DNA of 64,000 nucleotides from Prescottella equi (GTDB taxonomy: Bacteria; Actinomycetota; Actinomycetes; Mycobacteriales; Mycobacteriaceae). The position numbers were made by a program, and so were the translations under genes. The notes below the pieces were generated by a model that did no database searches, had not been told where the DNA came from, and saw only the letters and a list, made by a program, of their open reading frames with translations. Location of the stretch: assembly GCF_020171745.1 (NCBI RefSeq), contig NZ_JAIVAH010000012.1, positions 62,001-126,000 of the forward strand, written 5' to 3'. Positions within the stretch are counted from its first letter, which is position 1; the number at the start of each line of letters is the position of its first letter. This document shows, piece by piece, positions 8,876-22,787 of this stretch.

Positions 8876-9889
8876 GTGGCACAGGGACTGAAGTTGGGAT
8901 TGAAGGCGTCCGCGGAGCAGTTCGGGCCGCGCGATCTGGTCGAGCTGGGCGTGATGGCCGAGGAACACGGCCTCGACAGCGTCACCGTCAGCGACCACTT
9001 CCAGCCCTGGCGGCACAACGGCGGACACGCGCCGTTCTCGATCGCGTGGATGACGGCGGTCGGTGAGCGCACCCAGCGGCTGCAGCTCGGTACGTCGGTG
9101 CTGACCCCGACGTTCCGCTACAACCCGGCGGTCGTGGCGCAGGCGTTCGCGACGATGGGCTGCCTGTACCCGGGACGCGTCATGCTCGGTGTCGGCACCG
9201 GTGAGGCGCTCAACGAGATCGCGACCGGTTTCACGGGTGAATGGCCGGAGTTCAAGGAGCGTTTCGCGCGGCTGCGCGAGTCGGTGCAGCTGATGCGCGA
9301 CCTGTGGACCGGCGACCGCGTCGACTTCGAGGGCGAGTACTACCGCACCAAGGGCGCGTCGATCTACGACGTCCCCGAGGGCGGCATCCCGGTCTACATC
9401 GCGGCCGGCGGCCCGGTCGTCGCGCGCTACGCGGGCCGCGCGGGTGACGGCTTCATCTGCACGTCCGGCAAGGGCATGGACCTGTACACCGAGAAGCTGA
9501 TCCCGGCGGTGAAGGAGGGTGCGGAGAAGACGGCGCGCAACTTCGCCGACATCGACCGGATGATCGAGATCAAGATCTCGTACGACACCGATCCTGCGGC
9601 GGCGCTGGAGAACACCCGCTTCTGGGCGCCGCTGTCGCTGACGCCGGAGCAGAAGCACAGCATCGAGGATCCGATCGAGATGGAGGCGGCGGCCGACGCC
9701 CTGCCGATCGAGCAGGTCGCCAAGCGCTGGATCGTCGCGTCCGATCCGGACGAGGCCGTCGCGCAGATCAAGCCGTACCTCGACGCGGGCCTCAACCACC
9801 TGGTGTTCCACGCGCCGGGCCATGATCAGAAGCGATTCCTCGACCTGTTCGAGCGCGACCTCGCACCGCGTCTGCGCGCACTGGCCTGA
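8876..9889 (+). CDS. fgd1: F420-dependent glucose-6-phosphate dehydrogenase
   Basis: A 337-residue TIM-barrel enzyme of the luciferase-like F420 family, almost the length of mycobacterial Fgd1 (336). It oxidises glucose 6-phosphate to 6-phosphogluconolactone and reduces cofactor F420. The residues matching the mycobacterial active site are present: His41 and Trp45 in SDHFQPW, and Glu110 in [10 protein letters not shown]. The GTG start at 8876 follows a CGGAG site. In mycobacteria fgd1 precedes pta-ackA as it does here, although two genes intervene in this window. It supplies reduced F420 for enzymes such as the deazaflavin-dependent protein at 10612-11133. Confidence 0.97.
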   Translation: MAQGLKLGLKASAEQFGPRDLVELGVMAEEHGLDSVTVSDHFQPWRHNGGHAPFSIAWMTAVGERTQRLQLGTSVLTPTFRYNPAVVAQAFATMGCLYPGRVMLGVGTGEALNEIATGFTGEWPEFKERFARLRESVQLMRDLWTGDRVDFEGEYYRTKGASIYDVPEGGIPVYIAAGGPVVARYAGRAGDGFICTSGKGMDLYTEKLIPAVKEGAEKTARNFADIDRMIEIKISYDTDPAAALENTRFWAPLSLTPEQKHSIEDPIEMEAAADALPIEQVAKRWIVASDPDEAVAQIKPYLDAGLNHLVFHAPGHDQKRFLDLFERDLAPRLRALA

Positions 9890-9927
9890 CGCGGGTTCCA
9901 CGGCAATGGGCCTCTAGGCTCGTTCCC

Positions 9928-10530
9928 ATGGAAGCGAGTGAAGAAGTCCGGGCGGCGGCACACCGAATCGGTGAAGTTTTCGGTGTGTCGCCGCAGGTGT
10001 TGCGGTTCCGCGCGCCCGTGGACGAGGACGGTGACGGCGAGGAGCCGGCGGAGGTGTCGATCGCGGTCGGCGACGGCTGCCCCGGCCCGGGCTACGCGTC
10101 CTACGCGACCCTCGACATGTCCCGGTTCCCGACGAACGTCACCACCGAGGACGGCCGCCCGATCCGCACCGAACTGATCACCGTCGGCCGCGCCGACTAC
10201 CGCCTGCTGTCCGACGTCCTGGCGCAGTGTGCTTTCCAGGTGGCGTCCGGCTCGCTGCACGTCACCCCGAACACCGTCGTTCCCAACGCCGTTCACGCGG
10301 CGGACCCGGGTCGGTCGACCCGGCACGTGCTGCTCGTGGTCCCGTTCATCTGGGCCACGCTCGAGATCCTCGTCGACCGCGACGAGGACGTGACCACGTG
10401 GCTGCAGGCGGTACCGATCACCGACTCGGAACTGCAGTTCGCCTCGAAGTACGGCACCGACGAGTTGTTCAAGCGACTCGAATCGGCGGGCGCCGACGTG
10501 TCCGACATCGACCGCGCGTCGGTGGTCTGA
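9928..10530 (+). CDS. Suppressor of fused (SUFU) domain protein
   Basis: A 200-residue cytoplasmic protein covered by one SUFU-like domain: a GYASYATLDMS motif, RTELITVGRADY, a VPFIWATLEIL segment and an ITDSELQFASKYGTDELFKRLE C-terminal stretch. Bacterial SUFU proteins are common in actinobacteria, sometimes as immunity proteins for polymorphic toxins, but no toxin gene is adjacent here. It sits alone between fgd1 (38 bp upstream) and a strong hairpin. ATG 9928 is the first start of the frame. Role unknown. Confidence 0.85.
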   Translation: MEASEEVRAAAHRIGEVFGVSPQVLRFRAPVDEDGDGEEPAEVSIAVGDGCPGPGYASYATLDMSRFPTNVTTEDGRPIRTELITVGRADYRLLSDVLAQCAFQVASGSLHVTPNTVVPNAVHAADPGRSTRHVLLVVPFIWATLEILVDRDEDVTTWLQAVPITDSELQFASKYGTDELFKRLESAGADVSDIDRASVV

Positions 10531-10544
10531 CCGCCCGTCTGCTC

Positions 10545-10597
10545 TGGCCGAATGTCACATACGTTCAGTTGGAGTGGACGTGTGTGACATTCGGCCA
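10545..10597. terminator. Large imperfect inverted repeat between convergent genes
   Basis: Two 20-nt arms (10545-10564 and 10578-10597) pair with one G:T-type mismatch around a 13-nt loop; each arm contains GGCCGAATGTCACA or its complement. It fills the gap between the convergent SUFU and nitroreductase-like genes, with no U-tract on either side. Position fits a bidirectional terminator; the unusually long arms also fit a dispersed palindromic repeat or a protein-binding site. Confidence 0.6.
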
Positions 10598-10611
10598 TCA
10601 AGGGGGGACGA

Positions 10612-11133
10612 TCAGCGGCGGGTGAGCGCGAACATCCGGATGTCGCGGTCCGTGCGACCCTGGTAAACGGCGTAGACGCCGGCCAGCTCGATGAACTGCT
10701 TGTACAACCGGTCCTTCTCGTCGCCGGTGACCCGGGTCGCCAGCACGGGGATGTCGCGTCCGGCCATCGTCACGCTGGCCTCGGGCTGCGCGAGCAGGTT
10801 CGACGTCCACGCCGGGTGGTGCTCCTGCCCGAAGTTGCTACCGACCACCACCAGGCGGTCGGCGTCGCGGACGTAGAGCAGCGGGCTGGTGCGGCGCTGC
10901 CCGGACTTGCGGCCGATCGTGTTCAGCAGCACGGTGGGGGCGCCGATGGGACCGAGGGCCGTGAAGCGGCCCTTGCTGCGTTCGAGTAGCCGACGGTCCA
11001 ACGGGGCCATCCGACGGATGGTCCACGACCCCAGCTTGGTGGACGCGAAGGCGGTGGCCGGCCCGCGCAGCACGCTGTTCTCCGATCCCCACCGGACGTC
11101 CGGGAATCCCGTATCGCTCACTGAGTCGCTCAT
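10612..11133 (-). CDS. Deazaflavin (F420)-dependent nitroreductase family protein
   Basis: A 173-residue split beta-barrel protein of the Ddn family. Signature segments are LLNTIGRKSGQRRTSPLLYV, VVVGSNFGQEHHPAWTSNLLAQPEASV and a final ELAGVYAVYQGRTDRDIRMFAL. Family members reduce quinones or nitro compounds using reduced F420. The Fgd1 gene lies 0.7 kb away and would supply that cofactor, which supports an F420 role. Start ATG 11133 faces the pta promoter across 39 bp. The physiological substrate is not known. Confidence 0.9.
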   Translation of the reverse strand: MSDSVSDTGFPDVRWGSENSVLRGPATAFASTKLGSWTIRRMAPLDRRLLERSKGRFTALGPIGAPTVLLNTIGRKSGQRRTSPLLYVRDADRLVVVGSNFGQEHHPAWTSNLLAQPEASVTMAGRDIPVLATRVTGDEKDRLYKQFIELAGVYAVYQGRTDRDIRMFALTRR

Positions 11134-11172
11134 GGACGCCGATTATGCGCGATCGTCACTAGGCTGTGGCGC

Positions 11173-13254
11173 ATGGCTGTTTCGGGCACCGTGTCGAGCG
11201 TCTACATCGCCTCCCCGGAGGGGGACACCGGCAAGTCGACGGTTGCGCTGGGAGTGCTGCAGATGCTGTGCGCGTCGACGGCGAGGGTGGGCGTGTTCCG
11301 CCCCATCGCCCGCGCCGCCGACGAGACCGACCACATCCTCGAACTGCTGATCGACCACACGACGGCGGACCTCAGCTACGAGCAGTGCCTGGGCGTGACG
11401 TACGAGCAGGTGCACGCCGACCCGGACGGCGCGCTGAGCGACATCGTCTCCCGGTACCACGACGTGGCGGCCGAGTGCGATGCCGTGGTGATCGTCGGCA
11501 GCGACTACACCGACGTCGCGAGCCCCAGCGAACTCGGCTACAACGCCCGCATCGCCGCCAACCTCGAGGCGCCGGTGCTGCTGACCCTGCGCGGCCAGCA
11601 CCGCAGCCCCGACGAGGTGCGGCAGCTGGCGCAGATGTGCGCGGTGGAACTGGCGTCGCAGCACGCGCACCTGGTGGCGATCGTCGCGAACCGCTGCGCG
11701 CCGGAGATGCTCGACGAGTACGCCGCGGCCCTCGAACCGCTGGGGGTGCCGGCGTGGAGTCTGCCGGAGGTCCCGCTGCTGGTGGCGCCGACGATGGCGG
11801 AACTGCTGGTGGCCGTCGACGGTGAGCTGTACAGCGGGGACACGGCGCTGCTGCAGCGGGAGGCGCTGAAGGTGATGGTGGGCGGCATGACCGCCGAGCA
11901 CATCCTCGAACGGCTCGCCGAGGGCACCGTCGTCATCGTGCCGGGTGACCGCTCCGACGTCCTGCTCGCGATGGTGAGCGCACATGAGGCGCAGGGATTC
12001 CCGTCGCTGGCGGGCATCATCATGAACGGTGGGATCGCGCCGCACCCGGCGATCGCGAAGCTCATGGCGGGACTGAACCCGCGGCTGCCGATCCTCACCA
12101 CCGAGATGGGCACCTTCGACACCGCGCACACGGCGGCGCAGACCCGCGGCCGGGTCGCGGTGGGTTCGCTGCGCAAGGTCGATACCGCGCTGAGCCTGGT
12201 GGAGCGCCGGGTGGACGCGCCGACGCTGATCGAGCGCCTGCGCCTGCAGATCCCGTCGGTCACGACGCCGCAGATGTTCGAGTACCAGTTGATCGACCGG
12301 GCCCGCGCGGACCGCAAGCACATCGTGTTGCCCGAGGGCGAGGACGACCGGATCCTGCGGGCGGCCGGACGCCTGCTCCGCCGGCGGGTGGTGGACCTGA
12401 CGATCCTCGGCGACGAGGCGAAGGTGCGCGGGCGCGCCGCCGAACTGGGCGTGGACCTGTCGACGGCCGTGGTGCTGGACCCGCGCCGGTCGGACTACGT
12501 GACCGAGTTCGCGGTCGAGTACGCGAAACTGCGGGCGCACAAGGGCATGACCGTCGACCGAGCCCGCGAGATCATGACCGACATCTCGTACTTCGGAACC
12601 ATGATGGTGCACAGAGGGATTGCCGACGGCATGGTGTCCGGCGCCGCGCACACCACGGCGCACACCATCCGCCCGTCGCTCGAGATCATCAAGACCCGGC
12701 CGGGGGTGTCGACGGTGTCGAGCATCTTCCTGATGTGCCTGTCGGACCGGGTGCTCGCGTACGGCGACTGCGCCGTCGTGCCGGACCCGACCGCGGAGCA
12801 ACTCGCGGACATCGCGGTGTCGTCGGCCGAGACCGCGGCCCGGTTCGGCATCGAGCCGCGGGTGGCGATGCTGTCGTACTCGACGGGCGATTCCGGAACC
12901 GGCGCCGACGTCGACAAGGTCCGCACCGCGACCGCACTGGTCCGCGATCGGCGACCGGACCTGTTGGTGGAGGGTCCGATCCAGTACGACGCGGCGGTGG
13001 AGCCCTCGGTGGCGGACGCGAAGCTGCCCGGCTCGGAGGTGGCCGGCCGGGCCACGGTGTTCGTGTTCCCGGACCTCAACACCGGCAACAACACCTACAA
13101 GGCCGTGCAGCGCAGCGCCGGTGCGGTGGCGGTGGGGCCGGTGCTGCAGGGCCTGAACAAGCCGGTGAACGACCTGTCGCGCGGCGCGTTGGTCCAGGAC
13201 ATCGTCAACACCGTCGCGATCACTGCGATCCAGGCGCAGGAGGAGCTTCCGTGA
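11173..13254 (+). CDS. pta: Phosphate acetyltransferase
   Basis: A 693-residue long-form Pta (mycobacterial Pta is 690). It converts acetyl-CoA and phosphate to acetyl phosphate and CoA. The N-terminal 350 residues hold a P-loop-like domain ([18 protein letters not shown]) and a DRTGG-type regulatory domain ([16 protein letters not shown]). The C-terminal PTA_PTB catalytic domain starts near [16 protein letters not shown] and includes [23 protein letters not shown] and [12 protein letters not shown]. Its stop overlaps the ackA start (GTGA). The operon makes ATP from acetyl-CoA under overflow conditions, or activates acetate. Confidence 0.97.
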   Translation: MAVSGTVSSVYIASPEGDTGKSTVALGVLQMLCASTARVGVFRPIARAADETDHILELLIDHTTADLSYEQCLGVTYEQVHADPDGALSDIVSRYHDVAAECDAVVIVGSDYTDVASPSELGYNARIAANLEAPVLLTLRGQHRSPDEVRQLAQMCAVELASQHAHLVAIVANRCAPEMLDEYAAALEPLGVPAWSLPEVPLLVAPTMAELLVAVDGELYSGDTALLQREALKVMVGGMTAEHILERLAEGTVVIVPGDRSDVLLAMVSAHEAQGFPSLAGIIMNGGIAPHPAIAKLMAGLNPRLPILTTEMGTFDTAHTAAQTRGRVAVGSLRKVDTALSLVERRVDAPTLIERLRLQIPSVTTPQMFEYQLIDRARADRKHIVLPEGEDDRILRAAGRLLRRRVVDLTILGDEAKVRGRAAELGVDLSTAVVLDPRRSDYVTEFAVEYAKLRAHKGMTVDRAREIMTDISYFGTMMVHRGIADGMVSGAAHTTAHTIRPSLEIIKTRPGVSTVSSIFLMCLSDRVLAYGDCAVVPDPTAEQLADIAVSSAETAARFGIEPRVAMLSYSTGDSGTGADVDKVRTATALVRDRRPDLLVEGPIQYDAAVEPSVADAKLPGSEVAGRATVFVFPDLNTGNNTYKAVQRSAGAVAVGPVLQGLNKPVNDLSRGALVQDIVNTVAITAIQAQEELP

Positions 13255-14441
13255 CCGAACCCGTTGTGCTGGTAATCAACTCGGGATCGTCGTCGATCAA
13301 GTTCCAGCTGGTGCACCCCGCGGCCGGGGAATCGGTGGGCACCGGCCTGGTGGAACGGATCGGCGAGGCCGCCGGGCGCATCGTGTACCGCTACCCGGGC
13401 GGGGAGATCGACCGCGAACTGCACATCGCCGACCACACCGCCGGACTGCACGCCGCCGAGGACGTGATCGCCGAGACCGGCCCGCCGCTGCGTGAGCGCG
13501 GCATCGTGGCCGTCGGGCACCGCGTGGTCCACGGCGGCGCGGTGTTCCACGAACCGACGATCATCGACGACGGCGTCCTGCGCGAACTGCGCCGGCTGTC
13601 GACGCTGGCGCCGCTGCACAACCCGCCGAACGTCGTGGGCATCGAGGTGGCGATGGCCCAGCTGCCCGACGTCCCGCACGTCGCGGTGTTCGACACGGCG
13701 TTCTTCCACACGCTGCCCGAGGCCGCGGCGACGTATGCGATCGATGCCGAGGTGGCGCGCGCGAACCGGGTGCGCCGCTACGGTTTCCACGGGACCTCGC
13801 ACGAGTACGTGAGCGGCCGGGCCGCCGCGTTCCTCGGCCGCGACCCCGGGGACCTGAACCAGATCGTGCTGCACCTGGGCAACGGGGCGTCGGCGTCGGC
13901 GATCCGCGGCGGCCGGGCGGTCGACACCTCGATGGGCATGACGCCACTCGAGGGGCTGGTGATGGGCACCCGCAGCGGTGACCTCGACCCGGGAATCCTG
14001 CTGTACCTCAACCGGAACGCGGGACTGGACGTCGACCAGATCGACGACCTGCTCAACCGGCACTCCGGGCTCAAGGGGCTGTGCGGGGAGAACGACTTCC
14101 GGTCGGTCCTGGGAATGGTCGCGGACGGCAACCCGGACGCGAAGCTCGCGTACGACGTGTACGTGCACCGGCTGCGCCGTTACATCGGTGCGTATCTCGT
14201 CGAACTCGGCGGCGTCGACGTCATCACCTTCACCGGCGGGGTGGGGGAGAACAACGTCGACGTCCGGCGCGATGCCCTTGCGGGACTGGGGAGTCTGGGT
14301 ATTGTGGTGGACGCCACCCGCAACGAGTCGCCGCAGCGGGGCGAGCGACGGATCAGCGCGGAGGGTTCCGCGGTCGAGGTGCTCGTCGTCCCCACCAACG
14401 AGGAACTCGCGATCGCGCGCAAGGCGGTGGCGCTGGCCTGA
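13251..14441 (+). CDS. ackA: Acetate kinase
   Basis: A 396-residue ASKHA-fold kinase: acetyl phosphate + ADP to acetate + ATP. Both acetokinase signatures are seen: [13 protein letters not shown] near the N-terminus and [16 protein letters not shown] at about residues 179-194. Also present are [22 protein letters not shown] and the [14 protein letters not shown] segment near the end. GTG 13251 overlaps the pta stop by 4 nt, and an AGGAGG-type site lies within the end of pta, so the two are translationally coupled. Length and motifs are standard. Confidence 0.97.
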   Translation: MTEPVVLVINSGSSSIKFQLVHPAAGESVGTGLVERIGEAAGRIVYRYPGGEIDRELHIADHTAGLHAAEDVIAETGPPLRERGIVAVGHRVVHGGAVFHEPTIIDDGVLRELRRLSTLAPLHNPPNVVGIEVAMAQLPDVPHVAVFDTAFFHTLPEAAATYAIDAEVARANRVRRYGFHGTSHEYVSGRAAAFLGRDPGDLNQIVLHLGNGASASAIRGGRAVDTSMGMTPLEGLVMGTRSGDLDPGILLYLNRNAGLDVDQIDDLLNRHSGLKGLCGENDFRSVLGMVADGNPDAKLAYDVYVHRLRRYIGAYLVELGGVDVITFTGGVGENNVDVRRDALAGLGSLGIVVDATRNESPQRGERRISAEGSAVEVLVVPTNEELAIARKAVALA

Positions 14442-14569
14442 CGGCCGCACGGGCGCAGCACACCGAGATCCGGCACGAGCCGGGATCGGGAGAATTGGTG
14501 TCCGTCGGCGGGAACTGTCGGGACCTTCGGCCCTCGCGACGGAACCCTCGGACGTCCGACCATGTCGGT

Positions 14570-16315
14570 ATGGTTGCCAACCCCGAGATCGAACTAGCTC
14601 CACCACGAACGCTGACAGCGTCGCGACCGGCCCCCGCCCGCACCGGGTCGAAAGGTTCGTTCATCTACAAGATGATCACGACCACCGACCCCAAGGTGCT
14701 CGGGATCATGTACCTGGTCACGGCGTTCGCGTTCTTCCTCATCGGTGGCCTCATGGCGCTGCTGATGCGTACCGAGCTGGCGATCCCGGGTCTGCAGTTC
14801 CTGTCGAACGAGCAGTTCAACCAGCTGTTCACGATGCACGGCACGATCATGCTGCTGCTGTACGCGACGCCGGTCGTGTTCGGCTTCGCCAACTACATCG
14901 TTCCGCTGCAGATCGGTGCGCCGGACGTGAGCTTCCCGCGTCTGAACGCGCTGAGCTACTGGTTCTACCTGTTCGGCGGTCTGATCGCGACGGCCGGCTT
15001 CATCACCCCGGGTGGCGCGGCCGACTTCGGTTGGACGGCGTACGTGCCGTTGTCGAACGGCCTGCACAGCCCGGGTGTCGGCGCGGACCTGTGGATCATC
15101 GGCCTGGCGCTCGGCGGTGTCGGCACGATCCTCGGCGCGGTCAACTTCATCACCACCATCGTGTGCCTGCGTGCCCCCGGCATGACCATGTTCCGGATGC
15201 CGATCTTCGTGTGGAACATCTTCATCACGTCGCTGCTGATCCTGCTGGTGTTCCCGCTGCTCGCCGCCGCGCTGATCGGTCTGTGGGTGGATCGGAACCT
15301 CGGTGCGCACATCTTCGACCCCGCGACCGGCGGAGTGATGTTGTGGCAGCACCTGTTCTGGTTCTTCGGCCATCCGGAGGTGTACGTCATCGCGCTGCCG
15401 TTCTTCGGCATCGTCTCGGAGATCTTCCCGGTCTTCTCGCGTAAGCCGATCTTCGGCTACAGCGGCCTGGTGTATGCCACCATGGGCATCGCGGCCCTGT
15501 CGATCGCCGTGTGGGCGCACCATATGTACGCGACCGGCGCGGTGCTGCTGCCGTTCTTCTCGTTCATGACGTTCCTCATCGCGGTCCCGACCGGCGTGAA
15601 GTTCTTCAACTGGATCGGCACCCTGTGGCGCGGCCAGCTGACGTTCGAGTCGCCGATGCTGTTCTCGGTCGGCTTCCTCGTGACCTTCCTCTTCGGCGGT
15701 CTGTCCGGCGTCCTCCTCGCGAGCCCGCCGCTCGACTTCCACGTCACCGACACCTATTTCGTGGTTGCGCACTTCCACTACGTGCTCTTCGGCACCATCG
15801 TGTTCGCCACCTACGCGGGTATCTACTTCTGGTTCCCGAAGATGACCGGCCGCATGATGGACGAGCGCCTCGCGAAGTGGCACTTCTGGACCACGCTGAT
15901 CGGCTTCCACGCCACCTTCCTGGTGCAGCACTGGCTCGGCGCCTCGGGCATGCCGCGTCGCTACGCGGACTACCTGCCCACCGACGGGTTCACCACGCTG
16001 AACACGATCTCGACGGTCGGCTCGTTCATCCTGGGCGCCTCGACGCTGCCGTTCCTGTGGAACGTCTTCAAGAGCTACCGCTACGGGCCCGTGGTCAAGG
16101 TCGACGACCCGTGGGGCTACGGCAACTCGCTCGAGTGGGCCACCTCCTGCCCGCCGCCGCGGCACAACTTCACCGAGCTGCCCCGGATCCGTTCGGAGCG
16201 TCCGGCATTCGAGCTGCACTACCCGCACATGGTGGAGCGCATGCGCGAGGAAGCGCACGTCGGGCTCGGCCACGGCAAGGACAAGGCCGCCGAACTCACC
16301 GAGACGAAGGTCTGA
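14570..16315 (+). CDS. ctaD: Cytochrome c oxidase subunit I (aa3 type)
   Basis: A 581-residue haem-copper oxidase subunit I with 12 helices. It carries the haem a/a3 and CuB sites of the terminal oxidase in the plasma membrane. Visible residues: [14 protein letters not shown] (haem a His), [17 protein letters not shown] (CuB His and cross-linked Tyr), WAHHMYATG (two CuB His) and [12 protein letters not shown] (haem a3 and haem a His). ATG 14570 (MVANPEIEL) suits the family; the frame is open far upstream into ackA, but that is shadow sequence. It stands apart from other oxidase genes, as ctaD often does in Corynebacteriales. In M. tuberculosis ctaD is not in this neighbourhood. Confidence 0.97.
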   Translation: MVANPEIELAPPRTLTASRPAPARTGSKGSFIYKMITTTDPKVLGIMYLVTAFAFFLIGGLMALLMRTELAIPGLQFLSNEQFNQLFTMHGTIMLLLYATPVVFGFANYIVPLQIGAPDVSFPRLNALSYWFYLFGGLIATAGFITPGGAADFGWTAYVPLSNGLHSPGVGADLWIIGLALGGVGTILGAVNFITTIVCLRAPGMTMFRMPIFVWNIFITSLLILLVFPLLAAALIGLWVDRNLGAHIFDPATGGVMLWQHLFWFFGHPEVYVIALPFFGIVSEIFPVFSRKPIFGYSGLVYATMGIAALSIAVWAHHMYATGAVLLPFFSFMTFLIAVPTGVKFFNWIGTLWRGQLTFESPMLFSVGFLVTFLFGGLSGVLLASPPLDFHVTDTYFVVAHFHYVLFGTIVFATYAGIYFWFPKMTGRMMDERLAKWHFWTTLIGFHATFLVQHWLGASGMPRRYADYLPTDGFTTLNTISTVGSFILGASTLPFLWNVFKSYRYGPVVKVDDPWGYGNSLEWATSCPPPRHNFTELPRIRSERPAFELHYPHMVERMREEAHVGLGHGKDKAAELTETKV

Positions 16316-16317
16316 TC

Positions 16318-19798
<3,481 letters not shown>

Positions 19799-19802
<4 letters not shown>

Positions 19803-21157
19803 TGGTATTCCCGCAGCCTGGGCCACAGGCCGACCGGGATCCCTATGACGGCCAGCGTGGTGAGGACGGCGGCTCCGGGTCCGAGCGCGGACAGCACCCG
19901 CGACGACTGCGCGACGTCGTCCCGCAGCTCGGTCCGCGCAGTGTCCGCACCCGCGGCCAGTGCGGCGTCCACCGTGTCGAACTGGGCGGACGACCCGTCC
20001 GGGTCGGACCCGACGGTCGTCATCGCGGCTGCCATCCAGTCGCCGGTGGCGAGCGAGTCGAGCATCCGCTGGTGCGAGGTGGTCCAGTTGTCCATCGCCT
20101 GCGACGCCCGGGCGGTGTCGTCGCGGCCCACCTGGCCCGAATAGCCGGCCAGCAGTTGCCGCAGTTCGCCGGTGTCGTCCTGGTACAGCTGCGCGTGCTC
20201 GGCCTTCTCCTCGCGGCGCACCAACTGCAGGATCTCCTGGGTGCGGGCCTGCTGGGCGAGGATCCTCGCGGTCGCGAACGTCGACAGCGGTTCCGACCCG
20301 TCCCGGATCGCGCGGTGCGCGCTCGTGGCGGAGATGATTCCGGCGATCAGCATCCACACCAGCAGCGCCACCATCGCGGCCGTCGTGAACAGCAGGCCGG
20401 GGTTCAGCGTGCGCCGCGTTCGTCGCGACAGCACCACCTGCGTGGCGACCAGCCCCACGATCAGCGTCACGAGCAGTCCGATCGCGAGCCACGGCGGCCG
20501 GCCGAATCCCGACTGCGGGGCGAGCGCGGCCGCGGAACGTTCGGTGTGCAGCGCCTGCGCGGCCGGAAGGATATCGGTCTGCATCAGCGCCGACGCCTCG
20601 GCGAGATAGGCGGTGCCGACCGGATTGCCGACCCGGTTGTTGGTGCGCGCCGTCTCGACGAGTCCCGTGTACACGGGCAGCTTCGTCGCGATCTCGGTGA
20701 GCAGCCGTCGGCTGGGGTCGTCGCCGGGCAGCCCGTCCGACGTCGCGACCATCTCGGCCGACGCGGTCCCGATCGCCTGCGCGTACCGGTCGCGGGCCTC
20801 GCTGGGTTCGACACCTCCGGACAGGAACGCGGTGGCCGCGGCGGCGTCGGCGACCGACAGCGACGCGTAGAGGTTCTGGGACGATCGGGCCAGCGGTTCG
20901 GTGGTCGACAGCAGGGTGTCGATGTCCTGCTTGCGGTCGCCCGCCACCATCGAGGCGATCATGCCGACCGCGAGCGTGCCGAGCAGCAGCGCCACCCCGA
21001 TCGCGAGGAGCCGGGCCGGTGTGGAGCGCAGCAGGTCGTGACCGGTGATCTGGCGCGGCCGCGTACCGGCGCCGTTGGTCGCCAGGCCGCTCCAGATCCT
21101 GCGAGCGGTGGTGGTGGGCGTCGCCTCGCCTTCGTCCGCCGTTTTCGTTTCCGGCAT
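19799..21157 (-). CDS. glnX: GlnX-like transmembrane sensor of the PknG module
   Basis: A 452-residue membrane protein with four hydrophobic segments: about 47-70 (LLAIGVALLLGTLAVGMIASMVAG), 218-238 (AIGLLVTLIVGLVATQVVL), 250-270 (TTAAMVALLVWMLIAGI) and a last one near the C-terminus. Two large helical extracytoplasmic regions lie between them. This matches mycobacterial GlnX (439 residues), thought to relay GlnH ligand binding to PknG. The stop overlaps glnH. I chose ATG 21157 (MPETKTADEG); an in-frame ATG at 21220 would add 21 residues, and neither has a convincing ribosome site. It is divergent from the Nudix-NYN gene. Confidence 0.9.
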
Positions 21158-21322
21158 TGCCACGGGCTGGTACCTCGGTTCGCCGTCCGGAATGGTTCGC
21201 CGTTCCGCAGTTTCGAGCATATAAGCAGCACCGCGGGGATGTTCCGCCGTTTTGCGATGCCGCGGGGAATACTGTGGGGACAGGTGAGCGGCTCGGCGGA
21301 CAGGGCAGGTGAGAGGTACTCC

Positions 21323-22162
21323 ATGCGCGGTGACGGTGACGGCTGGGCGACGACGCCCGACGGGGTGCGGCATTGGGGCCGGCACGGCGCGGCGGGCCTG
21401 CTCCTGCGCGCCCCGCTCGAGGACGGGTCGCCGGCGGTCCTGCTGCAGCATCGCGCCGCGTGGAGCCACCAGGGTGGGACGTGGGCGCTGCCCGGCGGTG
21501 CCCGGGACAGCCACGAGACCACGATCCACGCCGCGGTCCGCGAGGCGCAGGAGGAGACCGGTATCGACGCCGGCGCCGTGCGGGTGCGGACCGAACGGGT
21601 CACGGCCAGCGTCGACGGCGGCTGGACGTACACGACCGTGGTCGCCGACGCCGAGAAGACCCTGGCCCTGGTGCCCAACGGGGAGAGCACCGAGCTGCGC
21701 TGGGTGCCGGAGTTCGAGGTGGAGCACATGCCGCTGCACCCGGGATTCGCGGACGCGTGGCCGGCGTTGCGCACGACCGAGATCCGCGTGCTGCTCGACA
21801 CCGCCAACGTGCTCGGCTCACGACCGACCGGTTGGTGGCGGGACCGCGCGGGCGCGACCGGAGAACTGCTCGACCGGATCGCCCAGGTGCTGCCGCGCAC
21901 CGTCGAACTGCCCGACGGCGGATTCGGCTGGTTGCCGCGGATCGAAGCCGTGCTCGAGGGTCAGGCACGGGCCGTCGACCACGCCGACGCGCGCGTGCCG
22001 GTGCACGTCGCCGACGGCAGCGGCGACGACGAGCTGGCCCGTCTGGCGTCCGCCGCCGACACGCTCACCGCGGTGGTGACCGCCGACCGCGGACTGCGCG
22101 GCCGGCTGCCGACGTCGGTGCTGGCGCTGTCGCCGTCGACCGTGCTGTCCTGGCTTGACTGA
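21323..22162 (+). CDS. MutT3-like Nudix hydrolase fused to a NYN/PIN-like domain
   Basis: A 279-residue two-domain protein. Residues 1-150 are a Nudix hydrolase with a full Nudix box (GGARDSHETTIHAAVREAQEETGI in pattern GX5EX7REXXEEXG); such enzymes hydrolyse nucleoside-diphosphate derivatives. From about residue 153 a second domain shows NYN/PIN nuclease-like marks: the strand VLLDTANVLGSRPTGWWRD with an early Asp, an acidic GSGDDELARLA and VVTADRGLRGRL. The position opposite glnX matches mutT3 in M. tuberculosis. ATG 21323 has a GAGAGG site 6-7 nt upstream. Nuclease activity of the second domain is inference from motifs. Confidence 0.88.
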   Translation: MRGDGDGWATTPDGVRHWGRHGAAGLLLRAPLEDGSPAVLLQHRAAWSHQGGTWALPGGARDSHETTIHAAVREAQEETGIDAGAVRVRTERVTASVDGGWTYTTVVADAEKTLALVPNGESTELRWVPEFEVEHMPLHPGFADAWPALRTTEIRVLLDTANVLGSRPTGWWRDRAGATGELLDRIAQVLPRTVELPDGGFGWLPRIEAVLEGQARAVDHADARVPVHVADGSGDDELARLASAADTLTAVVTADRGLRGRLPTSVLALSPSTVLSWLD

Positions 22163-22171
22163 CGGCCGCCG

Positions 22172-22582
22172 TCAGCCCCGATCGAGGACGAACCGCCGAC
22201 CGTGACTCTCGGTGGGCCGGATCTCCACGAAGTTGAACTTCTCCGTCGGAATCCAGGACTGCAGGTCCAGTTCCTCGGCGGCGTTGATCTCGTCGAACCT
22301 CGTGAGGGTGCGCGCGATGCCGCGGATCACGATGCTCCAGCCGGCGGTGGCGTCGGCGTGGTCGACCTGGAACGTCGTCATTGGCCGGAGCGTGAGTTCG
22401 GTGAGCTTGTCGCCCTCCGCGGAACGGAAGTAGATCTTGCCGTCGTGGACCACATAGTTGACGGGGTAGATGTCGGGGCGGTCGTCGACCACGAGGATCA
22501 GCCGTCCGAGGCGCTCGGTGGCCAGCAGGTCCAGGCATTCCTGTTCGGTGAGCGTCGTGACAGGTGCGGTCCGGTCCGGCAT
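22172..22582 (-). CDS. Pyridoxamine 5'-phosphate oxidase-family (FMN-binding split barrel) protein
   Basis: A 136-residue single-domain flavin-binding split barrel: LTEQECLDLLATERLGRLILVVDDRPDIYPVNYVVHDGKIYFRS is the usual N-terminal hairpin, followed by FQVDHADATAGWSIVIRGIARTL. Members bind FMN, F420 or haem, and most in actinobacteria are not vitamin B6 enzymes. It is convergent with the Nudix-NYN gene (9-bp gap). Upstream, a short palindrome-like ACACC-N3-GGTGT at about 22645-22657 could be an operator, but this is weak. Confidence 0.88.
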   Translation of the reverse strand: MPDRTAPVTTLTEQECLDLLATERLGRLILVVDDRPDIYPVNYVVHDGKIYFRSAEGDKLTELTLRPMTTFQVDHADATAGWSIVIRGIARTLTRFDEINAAEELDLQSWIPTEKFNFVEIRPTESHGRRFVLDRG

Positions 22583-22724
22583 GTCTCCTCCGATCCTCGG
22601 TGAGTGTCACCTCCGACTCTGCCCCTTGCCGGACGCTCGTGCCAGACACCAGTGGTGTGAGTTGCGCTGCACGGCTGTTCGGTTCGTCCCCGCGCGTCCG
22701 CGCGTCCCGCGTCCCCCCACCCCT

Positions 22725-22787
22725 CGCGTTTTGCGCACTTATCGCGCTCGGGAGGCCCCGATTTCCGCGATAAGTGCGCAAAACGCG
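22725..22787. repeat. Palindromic repeat cluster A (two 22-bp units, inverted)
   Basis: Two 22-bp copies of the unit (CGCG, AT, AAGTGCGCAAAACGCG) lie at 22725-22746 (reverse) and 22766-22787 (forward). They are perfect complements around a 19-nt loop that can itself pair (TCGGG with CCCCGA). Start-to-start distance is 41 bp. It lies upstream of the truncated HxlR fragment, and the fragment's only start codon (GTG 22774) is inside the second unit. Confidence 0.95.

Noticed and set aside
13095-14606. 503-residue minus-strand open frame
   Set aside because: Shadow of ackA, which has full motifs on the plus strand.
14594-16273. 559-residue minus-strand open frame
   Set aside because: Antisense to ctaD; charged repeats without hydrophobic or catalytic pattern.
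22172-22582. True vitamin B6 oxidase (pdxH)
   Set aside because: At 136 residues it is the short split-barrel type, lacking the C-terminal dimerisation part of PdxH.
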